64,000 nucleotides of DNA, from contig NZ_BATQ01000136.1 in NCBI RefSeq assembly GCF_000739635.1, positions 1 through 64,000 on the forward strand. Reading direction: 5' to 3'. The DNA is from Verrucomicrobium sp. BvORR034. GTDB lineage: Bacteria > Verrucomicrobiota > Verrucomicrobiia > Verrucomicrobiales > Verrucomicrobiaceae. Positions 28,401 to 37,093 of this stretch are shown piece after piece (positions within the stretch are counted from its first letter, which is position 1; every line of letters starts with the position of its first letter). A program made the translations under genes and the position numbers. The notes under the pieces were generated by a model, which was not told where the DNA came from, made no database searches, and worked only from the letters and a program-made list of their open reading frames with translations.

Positions 28401-29450
28401 CTGAATGATGACTTCGATCGTGGCGTCGCTCAAAGGCGATACGGGCACGGCCTGACCCGCCACCGTGATGGTCCGCACTCCGCCTCCGAGGTCCAGGTAT
28501 CCGCTATCTGGTGCCACCAGCCCCCTATGACCGCTGCCGGAAATCAGCACATCCCGCGCCGTGTTGGGACTCAGATCACTCCCACCTCGATTGTTGTGCA
28601 GGTAGATGTCCCCCAAGACTGTCAGCACCCCGCCAGCTCCCGTTTTCACACCGACGTCATTGGTACCAGTGAAACTCTGCAGCACGAGGCCTCCGATGGT
28701 TTCCTTAAACCCGTTCAGATCCAGCAGAGAGCCATTGTACTGGCGGCTGGCCACCGTGATCACCGCACTGTCACTTATCTGGTCATCCGCCAGGAGTTTC
28801 AGGATGGTGGGATTCAACCCGGAGCTGTTGCCGCCCGTCCCCTCCACCAGCACATTCCCCACCCCAGTGACCGCGCCTCCCGTGGTGCCCAGCTCCATCG
28901 TCCCCCCGCGAACAATCAAGCCGGAGTAGGCCGTCGCCATGTCGCCCGTCAGGGTGAGTTTCCCCTTCCCCGACTTCGTAAGGACGTAATCTCCCAATAT
29001 ACCCACCCCCTCAAGCACCGCGGTGCGTGACTCCGCCACCTCAAGCGTCGCGTTCTGGGCCAGGGACAGCAATCCTCCACGCAGCGTGACTGCCCCATCC
29101 TCAAACTTCAATCCGCCAATGCTGAGCACCCCGCTCAGGTCCACCGTGCCAGCATCCCCGGTGCCTGCACTGAACACCGCAACGCTGCCCGACACCCAGG
29201 CGACCGTTCCTGAAGTTCCATCGGCACTGGTGGTCCACCACGCATTCGCCCCATCGTTGCTCCAAATGAACCCTGTGCCGTCTGTCCCCGCGCTGGACCC
29301 ATTGGTATCCCAATAGTATGAGGTCTGCGCCACTCCTGTTCGGGCTCCAGCCAGCAGGCCAACGATCATTACCCACAACGACAACGCACGGATGCCCGGC
29401 TGGAACGAGAGGTCAAGACGCTGCTTCACAGCAGGTTCTTGGAACAACAT
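25419..29450 (-). CDS. Giant PEP-CTERM beta-strand-repeat (PATR) surface protein 2
   Basis: 1343 aa. Signal peptide-like N-terminus (LSLWVMIVGLLAGARTGVAQ), then an AutoTns repeat array: many copies of GxGxLTLTGxNTYTGxTTIxxGTLxxG (e.g. LILSGTNTYTGGTTIQEGTLRIG and LEGDNTYTGVTTINGGILKLEG regions), typical of the autotransporter-associated beta-strand repeat (TIGR02601/PATR). No beta-barrel follows; the protein ends in a PEP-CTERM tail APEPGRMMLVLVG...ARRRRK, so it is probably sorted by an exosortase-like system. Start at ATG 29450 is uncertain: a sigma-54-like element overlaps it, so GTG 29429 is an alternative. The neighbouring giant adhesin gene and this one share the tail motif. Confidence 0.85.
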   Translation of the reverse strand: MLFQEPAVKQRLDLSFQPGIRALSLWVMIVGLLAGARTGVAQTSYYWDTNGSSAGTDGTGFIWSNDGANAWWTTSADGTSGTVAWVSGSVAVFSAGTGDAGTVDLSGVLSIGGLKFEDGAVTLRGGLLSLAQNATLEVAESRTAVLEGVGILGDYVLTKSGKGKLTLTGDMATAYSGLIVRGGTMELGTTGGAVTGVGNVLVEGTGGNSSGLNPTILKLLADDQISDSAVITVASRQYNGSLLDLNGFKETIGGLVLQSFTGTNDVGVKTGAGGVLTVLGDIYLHNNRGGSDLSPNTARDVLISGSGHRGLVAPDSGYLDLGGGVRTITVAGQAVPVSPLSDATIEVIIQNGGIIKAGAQMLILSGTNTYTGGTTIQEGTLRIGAGSTSGSIVGDVINQSILEFHRSNATSFSGNINGAGVLNKMGAGTLTLTGVNSYSGLTSILEGAVQVQKIGMAGVSSGSNLGSQGVILVGGGTVAAGLIYAGTGETTDKVLRLMGTTGTVTLGASGSGAVVWQNALEFVGLGARTIVLNGTSTADNTLKGGISNATDGGVTTLEKSGAGTWVLEGDNTYTGVTTINGGILKLEGDGTLDSPAVKIQNGTLAISGNLDLSLAGDASVKVLASDLVSYALLLGGGATASASSVEIDAGRTLQLKSHVGFLGTGNNLAATISGGNLDLGNEFRLFVVNNSSNADPELTISSALTGTAQATLMKAGSGRMVLTQGLSIKNIQVNVGRLDLGGLANTVAGNLQVGFNNSGSLYYGTSGGTLSVGSGNSADVLDVGVVVNAQAYSYASGVGIMDLRGSQQFNVNVGRVRFGVHTSTGVSDGVPQAPSLDGLATPSSVSPSSTEVYLATNNTITATSSFILADAQSASVGGIHKLQFGEGNNVVNTPLLYVGYRKGSGQATIRSGGSLEIRGVGAGAKSALYVGYSAVNTGAATVSFLDMTGGRLVADLSSLTIGWKSGGSGATAGSSTGSLILSSHAGNQVSVSGNVVIGYIAGAQTSAVTFGSGTLSMAGGTFDVGGNVELATIGTSGSTNANLSATGLLQLTGGTFTVQGNITHADDALNRGAATVTLDGGTLDMTGGSIGGAGANAITFNVRSGSLASLGELNAGGNLVKSTVGILKLTGTSSYTGGTQVNEGMYLVNGSHTGGSQYTVASGAVLGGTGQITPTTGQDVVVNGRLVVGDNSLASPQAGTLTIGTSGGGAMVLNSGSTVEFDLLGAGSGTWNAADKLSFGSAGSSQLEMVGTVTLQVANPTALTNWVAGDAWQLFDWSGLSSPPVSGSFVLGTSFTTILLGTGKEWDLSRLYVDGSISIAPEPGRMMLVLVGFCFMLARRRRK

Positions 29451-29511
29451 TCATGCCACACGCCCCTGACGGCAGGCCACAACGGTCACCACATGCTGTA
29501 GTATTGTGACC
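29443..29511 (-). promoter_or_regulatory. Weak fourth copy of the dyad plus sigma-54-like module, upstream of PATR protein 2
   Basis: A perfect dyad GGTCAC-N16-GTGACC (29484-29511) has the same 6-16-6 geometry as the dyads upstream of cassette genes A, B and C. It is followed after 25 bp by TGGCATGAATGTTGTT, where -24 GG is kept but the -12 GC reads GT. Spacing is 25 rather than 23 bp. The -12 half overlaps the assumed start codon at 29450, so either the start or this promoter is wrong. Confidence 0.45.
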
Positions 29512-29563
29512 CCGCCATCAGGACGACCATCCGTTCGATGAAATTGCAAACACCATCCTGCAT

Positions 29564-32500
29564 TCACACACCTGCCCGTGCCCTCCGACGGCGCAGCGCC
29601 CAGGCCGCCCAGGCCACCATGACCAGCATCACCCGGCCGGGTTCCGGCGCCGTGGTGACGATAAGGATGCCGTGGTTGGTGAAGAGCGAGGTGTCCCAGG
29701 CCAGTCCGTTACCCAAGGTGGGCAGGAGCAGATTGCTCCCCGACTCGCCCCCCACGCGATAGGTCCCGCCGGCATTGAAGCCCGTTCCGTTCACGCTGGC
29801 CCAGTCAATGAGATTGAAGACATCTCCCGCCTTGGCTGTGCTCAGATAGTTGAGATCCACCAGAGAAATGGTGCCCGCCCCCAGGCCGCCACCGGAGAGG
29901 TCCATCTGACCGTTGATCTCCAGATGATCGTGCATGTCCAGACCGATCGTGCCGGACAGCTCGCTCGCGCTCGGGAGGGCCAACAACGCGGCACTGTAGG
30001 CACTCGTATTGGTCACGTCTGACAAGCCGCTCACCCAGTGAGTGGCCTTGGAGATCTGGAATTCCAGCGTGCCGCCCGCATTCAGTACCAGACCGCCATC
30101 CATGAAGAGAGTCCCCAATGAAGATCCGCCAGCATCCCCCGGAGCAATCTTGCCGCCGCTGTTGACACTGTGAACCACTCCCGAACGAGCCTGCACCACC
30201 CCGGTGCCGGAAAGCACCCCGCCATTGTTGACGGACAAAGCACCCGTGCCAGTGCGGCCCACTGCATCAGCCGAGGCCCGGGTTCCCACGCCGCCCCGCC
30301 CCACCTGCAAATTGCCCGTCTCCACCACCGTCGTGCCGGTATAGGTGTTCAACTGCGTCAGCACCGCAGTCCCGGCCCCAGCCTTCACAAGATTGAGCCG
30401 GTTCGAGTAAACAGCCGCTGAAGCAGAGCTGTACCACTCCGGCGTCACGCCGTCCTGGAAGAGGATGTCCCAGTCAGTGTTGGCGGTCTGCACGACCCTC
30501 AGCGTGCCTTCGTCATTCGCGGCGTTCTCCACATAGATCTTGTTGGTACTGGCATTGCCCGTCACTCTAGCCTTGAGATCCCCAATGGACACCGTCTTCC
30601 CGCCCAGTTGGAAGGCACTGTTGTAGCCCAATTCCACCTTGTTCGCCGCGGTCATCGCCAGGTTGTTGCCCATGCGGATGAAGTGCTCCTGCAGGTTGTT
30701 CAGGGTGGCATTGCCGGTTGTCAGAGTTCCGGTCCATGCAGTCTGCCCATTGGCACTGGAGTTGTCCCCATTAATGAGGAAGGTCACCTTGGCGCCGTTG
30801 GTGGCGACACCAGTAAGAGTGACATCCGTGTACAAATTTCCCGATCCGCTGAAATGGCCGTTGAAGAGCAAATTCCGGTAGGCACCCGTGACGTGAGAGT
30901 ACTGCAGTTCGCCAGCAACGGGGGCAAGCGACGTAGCGGCACTGCTCTCAATGAATACCAGATGGGCATCCCCATTCAAGGTGATATCGCCTTCAAAGAA
31001 AAATGAATCCTGGTTGCGACCGCTCGCCGTGACAGGCGAGAGCCCTGCGCCAATGTTACGCACCTGACCAGTCACGTTAGCCCTCACAACGATGTCCTGA
31101 GTGACCCGGTATTGTGAGGTGAACAACTGATTGGCAGAAAGCAACAACGAGGCTTCACCGCTCGTGGCGGTGGGGCTGCCAAGTGTAATGGTACCACCTG
31201 CACCAAGCGTCATGCCCTGACCATAGCCGTTGACCCTTCCTTGCTGGATATCCCAGTTACCCGTGAAGGTCATGTTGTTTTGGTACAGAAAGAGTGTCCC
31301 CGTTCCCGTCTTCAGCACATTTCCCGTACCGGTCAAAAAGCCATCGGCCAGGGCACCTCCATTCACTCGCAAATTGCCCGTGCCTGCGATGTCAAACGTA
31401 GCCCCCTTGGAGGTGATCGTCATCACGCCGTCGATATAGCCGTCTGAGTGAGCGGCCGTGGTGCCAAGCGTGCCGCCATCGAGAGTGATCCACTCTTTCG
31501 TACCAGCGCCCGAGTTCGTGATCTGAACATCCAGCCTGGCCCCCTCTTCAACGATGGTTCCATCAATCGTGGAGTCATTGCTCCCCAAAATGCCAGAGTC
31601 TCCGATGTTCCCGATGTTCACCTGTAGAGTTCCCGCCTTCACGATGGTAAGCCCGTAGTAGGCGTTCCAGAATTGCTGTGAATTGGGCGTGGTGGCAAAG
31701 GTCGCAGGAATCGCTTCATTCTTCGTGAGAATGAGCCTTCCTGCCCCCTCTTTAATAAGATCGCCCACTCCGGGATTGGCCGCCATCTGAGTGGAGGCAA
31801 TATTTCCTGAAAGGACGTTGTCTTCAGAGCGAAGATACCCGCTGATGGTCAAGGTAGTGCCCGAATGCGTCACATCAAAGTAACCACCGTTCCCGCCCAA
31901 CGTTACAGATCTGCTAAAACCAAGACTCCCCAAACTCTGAGCTTGCGGCGTCGACGTATGCGCAAACCGCAAACGGCCTCCATTAAGGTGCAGCCCCCCG
32001 CTCCCGAGAGACTCCACCGATCCCACCCAAAGCGTTCCCACCTCCCACTGATTGTTATCGGCCATGGCCCCACCGCTGACATAGGTGGTGCCGGTGTAGT
32101 AGTTGGTCGCCTTTTTCAACAGGGTGGTACCCGGCCCCGCCACGACGAGATTCAGCTTGGTCACGGCCGCTAACGCAGTGGGAGTTTGGTTTGTATTGTA
32201 GTCATGGTTCTCAGTGTAGTCCACGATGGTCGAGTCAATCGTGAACACGCTTCCCATGTTGTAGTTATGGATGATCAAGTCACGAGCAGTCGGCCCCGGC
32301 AATGCCGACATGCTGCCAGGGGCGACGGCGGCGGTGAAGTAGGTGCTGGGGAGCGCGGATGTCAGATAGCCCCCACTGATCCCCGCCGAAGCCGCACCGA
32401 CGGAGTTCGAAACCAGTATGGCCCCACCATCCTCGGACGTCCACCCAGCTCCATCCCAGCCATTCGGCCCTTGTGTTCCTAACACCAGGCGATCCGCGCT

Positions 32501-35500
32501 CCCGGCACCTGACCCGATGGTGATCGTGCTGCCGCCTGCAGCGCTGGCGGCGAATCGAATGGCGCGCACGCCCACGATGTCATTATACGACGCATCGCCA
32601 GTACTGTACCTGTTTCCTGTAACGTTGCCGGAGTAACCATTGACCCCACTAAAGTCATCGTCGGTGAAATAGCCGTTGACATTCTCGTCGTTCACCAGCG
32701 CGGTCCAAACACCTACGTCCGGCGCGCCAGCGCCAGAGTTCACGGAATAGACGCTGGCGGAATTGGCGACATAGCCCGCCGCATCGACGATGCGCGTATT
32801 CCCGTTCATCTCAAAGAGAAATGCAGCAAAGTCCACGTAAGCGGTGCCGTTTTCGTCCAGATACTTGTAAGTACTATAGGGTATGATCGTCCCCGTTCCG
32901 AGTCCAACTCCACCGAGGCCTGCGCCTTCCGGAGCGTATTGGGAATAGTAGAAGTTGGCAGCCCCCTTGACCCGAGTGTTAGAGAAGAAGTTGACGGTGG
33001 CTCCGGCAAAGCGGTCCGGAGCCCGCCAGTACCAGCCGGGATTCGGCCTGTTGTCTATGATCTGAACACCGGTGTTGACCAGGCCCAGGTGCAAATTCAA
33101 CGTTTTCTCGTCGCCGGGATTCAATGTAACGGATGAGTTTCCGGCGCGGAGGGTCAGGACGCCCCGCATGTACTCCGTGTTCGTGTCTCCAAGCGAGCCT
33201 TCATTCGTGAGGCGCAATTCCCCCCCCGCCATGGTGAGCTGATAGGGATTGTTCTGGTTGGTAGTGAGACCGCTGATGTGGGAGTATCCGTCCGCCTTTC
33301 CGCTGTAGTTCAGCACGAGAGTGCCGCCGAAGACATTGATGCCACCATTGATGTCAGAGCTGCTGGTGCCACCATTGAGCACCACCGTACCCCGACCCAC
33401 TTTGGAGAGGGCACCCGTGGCCAGGTCGGCCCTGTAACCGGCGCCATCCGTGAAGGTTGTATTGAACTCTGCGGTCCCACCAGCCATCTGGTACAAGCGG
33501 GCTTCTCCAAAATTTTGCGTTCTGGTCGTCCCTGCGATGGTCACCGGTGTTGCCGTGGTAAAATTCAACGCAGCAGAGCTAATGGCCGCATTCACCGGAG
33601 CACTCAGTGTCACGGTGCCTGTGACCGCATCTATGGCAGTGATCACCGTACCTGCACGGATACCTGTACCGCTGATGCCCATGCCAACCTGTAGATTCGT
33701 CACATCGGCAAGCTGGATCGTGTTGACCGGGCTGGCAAAAGTGAGCGAGGTGGAGGTTGTCACTCCTGTTCCGGTCAACGGTTGATTCAATGTTATGGAA
33801 CCAGCCTGCACAGACAGCACCTGAGTCCCGGCAGGCACACCTGTGCCCGTGACAATCATCCCGACGACTATATTGCTCGTGTCGATTGCAATTACCCTGG
33901 TATTTTGCGCACTGCTTGCCGTTGGCTGCTTCGTCGCCACGACGTTGGTCCAGTTTGTCGCCTTCGCCTTGTTGACCGGGGTGTTGTGCATGCCGAACGT
34001 GAAGGTGGTGGAACCGTTGCTGTTGCCAAAATAAACGGTGCCTGAAGTGTTCTCCCCACCGATCAAGAGCGTGGAATTGGATGAATATGCAGCATTCGTA
34101 TTGCCATAGAGGAATGCTCCGGTCCGGTAGGCGGCCCCGTCAGAGCCCAGCAAGATGGCACTGATGGCACCGGCACGATCAAACGTCGTACTACCGTCAT
34201 TCTGGCGGATCACGGTGCGGTTAAAGGTCGTCCCGTCCACACCCAAACCTTTCTCCAGGTGCAGGTATCCCGATGTGATGCCCACTGAAGCATTGCTGTT
34301 CCTGGCGTCGTCAATGAGCAGGTTGAATTTGTTGTGGACCCAGTTCGTTGAGATGTAACCCGAGATGCTCAGCACCAGTTTTTCACTGGAGTTCAGGGCA
34401 GCTCTTCCGTCGATGTCCGCCAGTTCCCCGTTGATCACGAATGTGCCGTTGGTCGAACGGACACTGGTCGTCGTGGTATTGTCATTCTGAATTGTAATCG
34501 TCCGTCCACTATCCACCCCCGTGTTGAGGGCCGGGTTGGTTGACCCGGTACCCGTGACGTCCCCATTGATGATCATGCTCGCGTTTGCACGGACCGTGAA
34601 GGTCAGCGCCCCGTACTCACCGGATTCCAGGGTGCTGTCCAGAATGATATCACCATTCCATGAATTGGCCTTGGCCCCCGCACTGAAAAAAGTCCCAGCA
34701 CGAAACAGCAAGTCCTTGCGCAACGTCGAATCGGTCACGGACCCGATGTTGATGCCACTGTTAATCAAGAACGTTGCGTAGTTGACTACTTCATTGCCCA
34801 CGCCCCCCTTCCCTAGAGCGGTGTCCGTATAGACCCACAGTTCGTTTAAGGCTTGGGTGGTGATGCCGCTGTAATTGTTCCATCCAAAGAAGTGAGCTTG
34901 CCCGCCCCCTGTTTTTGTGACCCCTCCTGTACCAGTCATCGTGGAGTAAATACTGGCTGAATTTGTCACATCTAAGTAGAGGAGCGCCTCCCTGCTGCCG
35001 AAGTCCAATGTCCCACCCCTGAGGGTAAGGCTGCCATAAAGCCCGACGCTACTGGCGTTGAGCCGCCCGCCATCCAGAAAAATAGTTCCAGATCCGCCCG
35101 TCACCGCTGCGTGCAACTCATCCCCGGCGTAGTCGCCCAGATGCACCACGTTAAAGTCGGCCAGCCTGATGGTGACACTTGCAGCCACCGTGGCGCTAGA
35201 CGGGGCCTCTACCCACAGCGAATTGAAGGCGAGGTGCCCAGCCAGCGCATTATCAACAGGACCAACCCGGATCGTCAACGGGCTCACAGCCGTCCCGCTG
35301 ACACCCGTCACCTTGACATTGTCATCCGGCTGGATCGTAAGCGTGCCCCCTGCAAGGTTGCCTGAGGAGATCACCTTCGTCGTCGCACCTCCGCCAAGCT
35401 CTCTAAACTCCGAGCTGTCCAATGGGCGGATATAGTTCACATTGTTGATCGTTTCCACCGTCATCAAGCGATTGCCGAACCGGTTCAGGACCGAGTTTTC

Positions 35501-36295
35501 CGACAAGTTACCGAACGCACCGATGAGCACCTTGCGATTGTATCCACTCGCCCCATCACCGCCCACCAGCCATTGACTCGGCAGCGTGTTAAGGATGATC
35601 TTGGTCAGTGTCTCAGCTGCGGCTGGGGCTGCGCTGCTGAAGTAGCTGTATCCCCCTGGCGCAGCCGCAGTGGCAAACTCCGTGAAGGCCACCGTACCTC
35701 CCACGCCACGGGTGTAGTTGTTCATTTCCAATGTCAGCACATTGGCCAGGATGGAGGCCGCGCTCCCTCCTGCAGAATGGTCAAACCGCACCACATTGTG
35801 CCCGTTCTGCACGGAAAGGGTGCCTATTTCCTCGTGAGAATTCACGCCAGCGACACTGTTGCGGCGCATCACGAGACCGTTGCTGCCAAACCCCTGAGCA
35901 AGTGAAACCGTAGCCGTGTCGCTGATCCTGTCATTGTTGTTGTTGGCAGTGTTGTCCAGCAGGAGCGACCCACGCACCATTTTGATCAATTGAGTATCCA
36001 CAGATCCCGTGGCACCTCCCAGAGCCAGTGTCCCACCCAACACTGCCAAGTCCCCCGTGAAGGTGTTCTCGCCCGTGAGCGTCAAAATAACCCCTCCGAC
36101 TTTACGAACAGAGAGAATCCCGTTCCCATCCTCAATGACCCCGCCAAATGTTGTGTTCGCAGCCACTGACTCACCGACTGCAAGGACAGATGTAGAGGCC
36201 GCAATCGAGTTCCTCACCTTCCCCGTTCCGAGCAATTGCCCAATGCTTTCACTGTTGCCATTCAAGTCCAGGGTTCCGAAAGCGTTCAACGTCAC
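29564..36295 (-). CDS. Giant PEP-CTERM beta-strand-repeat protein 1, C-terminal fragment after frameshift
   Basis: 2243 aa in this frame, beginning without signal peptide in the middle of a repeat (MTLNAFGTLDLNGNSESIG). The true gene starts at 37032; the two parts are joined by one missing G in a G7 tract at 36400-36406. It holds many PATR/beta-strand repeats (VLKTGTGTLFLYQNN, VKAGAGTAVLTQLNTYTG, YSGITTQ) and two tandem copies of a module GTGVPAGTQVLSVQAGSITL / GTGIRAGTVITAIDAVTGTV around residues 830-930. It ends in TAPEPGRVMLVMV...RRRRARAGV, a PEP-CTERM tail like that of the 1343-aa neighbour. Repaired length would be 2489 aa. No autotransporter barrel is present. Confidence 0.8.
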   Translation of the reverse strand: MTLNAFGTLDLNGNSESIGQLLGTGKVRNSIAASTSVLAVGESVAANTTFGGVIEDGNGILSVRKVGGVILTLTGENTFTGDLAVLGGTLALGGATGSVDTQLIKMVRGSLLLDNTANNNNDRISDTATVSLAQGFGSNGLVMRRNSVAGVNSHEEIGTLSVQNGHNVVRFDHSAGGSAASILANVLTLEMNNYTRGVGGTVAFTEFATAAAPGGYSYFSSAAPAAAETLTKIILNTLPSQWLVGGDGASGYNRKVLIGAFGNLSENSVLNRFGNRLMTVETINNVNYIRPLDSSEFRELGGGATTKVISSGNLAGGTLTIQPDDNVKVTGVSGTAVSPLTIRVGPVDNALAGHLAFNSLWVEAPSSATVAASVTIRLADFNVVHLGDYAGDELHAAVTGGSGTIFLDGGRLNASSVGLYGSLTLRGGTLDFGSREALLYLDVTNSASIYSTMTGTGGVTKTGGGQAHFFGWNNYSGITTQALNELWVYTDTALGKGGVGNEVVNYATFLINSGINIGSVTDSTLRKDLLFRAGTFFSAGAKANSWNGDIILDSTLESGEYGALTFTVRANASMIINGDVTGTGSTNPALNTGVDSGRTITIQNDNTTTTSVRSTNGTFVINGELADIDGRAALNSSEKLVLSISGYISTNWVHNKFNLLIDDARNSNASVGITSGYLHLEKGLGVDGTTFNRTVIRQNDGSTTFDRAGAISAILLGSDGAAYRTGAFLYGNTNAAYSSNSTLLIGGENTSGTVYFGNSNGSTTFTFGMHNTPVNKAKATNWTNVVATKQPTASSAQNTRVIAIDTSNIVVGMIVTGTGVPAGTQVLSVQAGSITLNQPLTGTGVTTSTSLTFASPVNTIQLADVTNLQVGMGISGTGIRAGTVITAIDAVTGTVTLSAPVNAAISSAALNFTTATPVTIAGTTRTQNFGEARLYQMAGGTAEFNTTFTDGAGYRADLATGALSKVGRGTVVLNGGTSSSDINGGINVFGGTLVLNYSGKADGYSHISGLTTNQNNPYQLTMAGGELRLTNEGSLGDTNTEYMRGVLTLRAGNSSVTLNPGDEKTLNLHLGLVNTGVQIIDNRPNPGWYWRAPDRFAGATVNFFSNTRVKGAANFYYSQYAPEGAGLGGVGLGTGTIIPYSTYKYLDENGTAYVDFAAFLFEMNGNTRIVDAAGYVANSASVYSVNSGAGAPDVGVWTALVNDENVNGYFTDDDFSGVNGYSGNVTGNRYSTGDASYNDIVGVRAIRFAASAAGGSTITIGSGAGSADRLVLGTQGPNGWDGAGWTSEDGGAILVSNSVGAASAGISGGYLTSALPSTYFTAAVAPGSMSALPGPTARDLIIHNYNMGSVFTIDSTIVDYTENHDYNTNQTPTALAAVTKLNLVVAGPGTTLLKKATNYYTGTTYVSGGAMADNNQWEVGTLWVGSVESLGSGGLHLNGGRLRFAHTSTPQAQSLGSLGFSRSVTLGGNGGYFDVTHSGTTLTISGYLRSEDNVLSGNIASTQMAANPGVGDLIKEGAGRLILTKNEAIPATFATTPNSQQFWNAYYGLTIVKAGTLQVNIGNIGDSGILGSNDSTIDGTIVEEGARLDVQITNSGAGTKEWITLDGGTLGTTAAHSDGYIDGVMTITSKGATFDIAGTGNLRVNGGALADGFLTGTGNVLKTGTGTLFLYQNNMTFTGNWDIQQGRVNGYGQGMTLGAGGTITLGSPTATSGEASLLLSANQLFTSQYRVTQDIVVRANVTGQVRNIGAGLSPVTASGRNQDSFFFEGDITLNGDAHLVFIESSAATSLAPVAGELQYSHVTGAYRNLLFNGHFSGSGNLYTDVTLTGVATNGAKVTFLINGDNSSANGQTAWTGTLTTGNATLNNLQEHFIRMGNNLAMTAANKVELGYNSAFQLGGKTVSIGDLKARVTGNASTNKIYVENAANDEGTLRVVQTANTDWDILFQDGVTPEWYSSASAAVYSNRLNLVKAGAGTAVLTQLNTYTGTTVVETGNLQVGRGGVGTRASADAVGRTGTGALSVNNGGVLSGTGVVQARSGVVHSVNSGGKIAPGDAGGSSLGTLFMDGGLVLNAGGTLEFQISKATHWVSGLSDVTNTSAYSAALLALPSASELSGTIGLDMHDHLEINGQMDLSGGGLGAGTISLVDLNYLSTAKAGDVFNLIDWASVNGTGFNAGGTYRVGGESGSNLLLPTLGNGLAWDTSLFTNHGILIVTTAPEPGRVMLVMVAWAAWALRRRRARAGV

Positions 36296-37032
36296 AACTG
36301 TCGCAGCCGTGATTTGATCACGGTAGTTCGGGAGATGAGTACTCCCCAGTCCTGCATAGGATCCACCAATCTGGACCGTCGCCGTGTCAGCCGCAGTCGC
36401 CCCCCCACATTCAATGCCCCGGTGACAGCCCGAACCGCTGCCGAACTGCTCTTCGCAAGCACCACCGTCCCCTGCTGTGCATTCAGCAGATTGAGCGCAT
36501 TGTTTGCAGTACCCGTGATCAGCAACTTGCCAGCGCCAGTCTTGGTCAGAGTGCCCGCCCCAATCACGCCATCGAGCTGCAAAGCCCCAGCTCCATCCAC
36601 AACGTTTACGTTCAGAGCGGTAGAGAGCGTGAGCGTGTTGCGAATGACGTCCAGCGCCATGCCCTGTTTCGTCAGGGCATTGCCTCCAACCTTGCTGAAG
36701 GTGATCGCCGCCCCAGTCAGCTCGAACCCACCCGCATCCACCGCCGTCAAATCCCCGATCGTCAAATCACCCAGGATAACCGGATTGGCCACGTTGATCT
36801 GGTACGCCCCGGTGTGCGCCACATCGATCATCCCCGCCACCGTCGCAGAGGGCACCCCACCGCTCCAGTTCGGGATGGCGTTGAAGCTGGAACCGGGTGT
36901 TCCCACCCACACGGACTGTGCCTGGATGGCGGCGCCAGAAGCCATCAAGATCAAGCTCGCGACGAACCCCTTCCACAGGGTTAGGGATGGGCGGGAAGCC
37001 TCACGTGCTGAACAGAAGAAGGTGCGGATCAT
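36292..37032 (-). CDS. Giant PEP-CTERM beta-strand-repeat protein 1, N-terminal fragment before frameshift
   Basis: 246 aa starting MIRTFFCSAREASRPS, with signal peptide (LWKGFVASLILMASGAAIQAQ). It continues as a normal repeat protein (GTLTKTGAGKLLITGTANNALN) up to ALNVGGRLRLT, then runs through about 30 nonsense residues to a stop. Reading the same DNA with 8 instead of 7 G at 36400-36406 gives GGATAADTATVQIGGSYAG, which leads straight into the frame of the downstream fragment. The gene starts 61 bp after Verru_Chthon D and is probably in one transcript with C and D. Confidence 0.75.
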   Translation of the reverse strand: MIRTFFCSAREASRPSLTLWKGFVASLILMASGAAIQAQSVWVGTPGSSFNAIPNWSGGVPSATVAGMIDVAHTGAYQINVANPVILGDLTIGDLTAVDAGGFELTGAAITFSKVGGNALTKQGMALDVIRNTLTLSTALNVNVVDGAGALQLDGVIGAGTLTKTGAGKLLITGTANNALNLLNAQQGTVVLAKSSSAAVRAVTGALNVGGRLRLTRRRSRLVDPMQDWGVLISRTTVIKSRLRQL

Positions 37033-37093
37033 GAACTCTTTTTGTCTTTGGGATTTTCTAAAAGGATCGACTAAAACGAAACCTCGGAGCACA

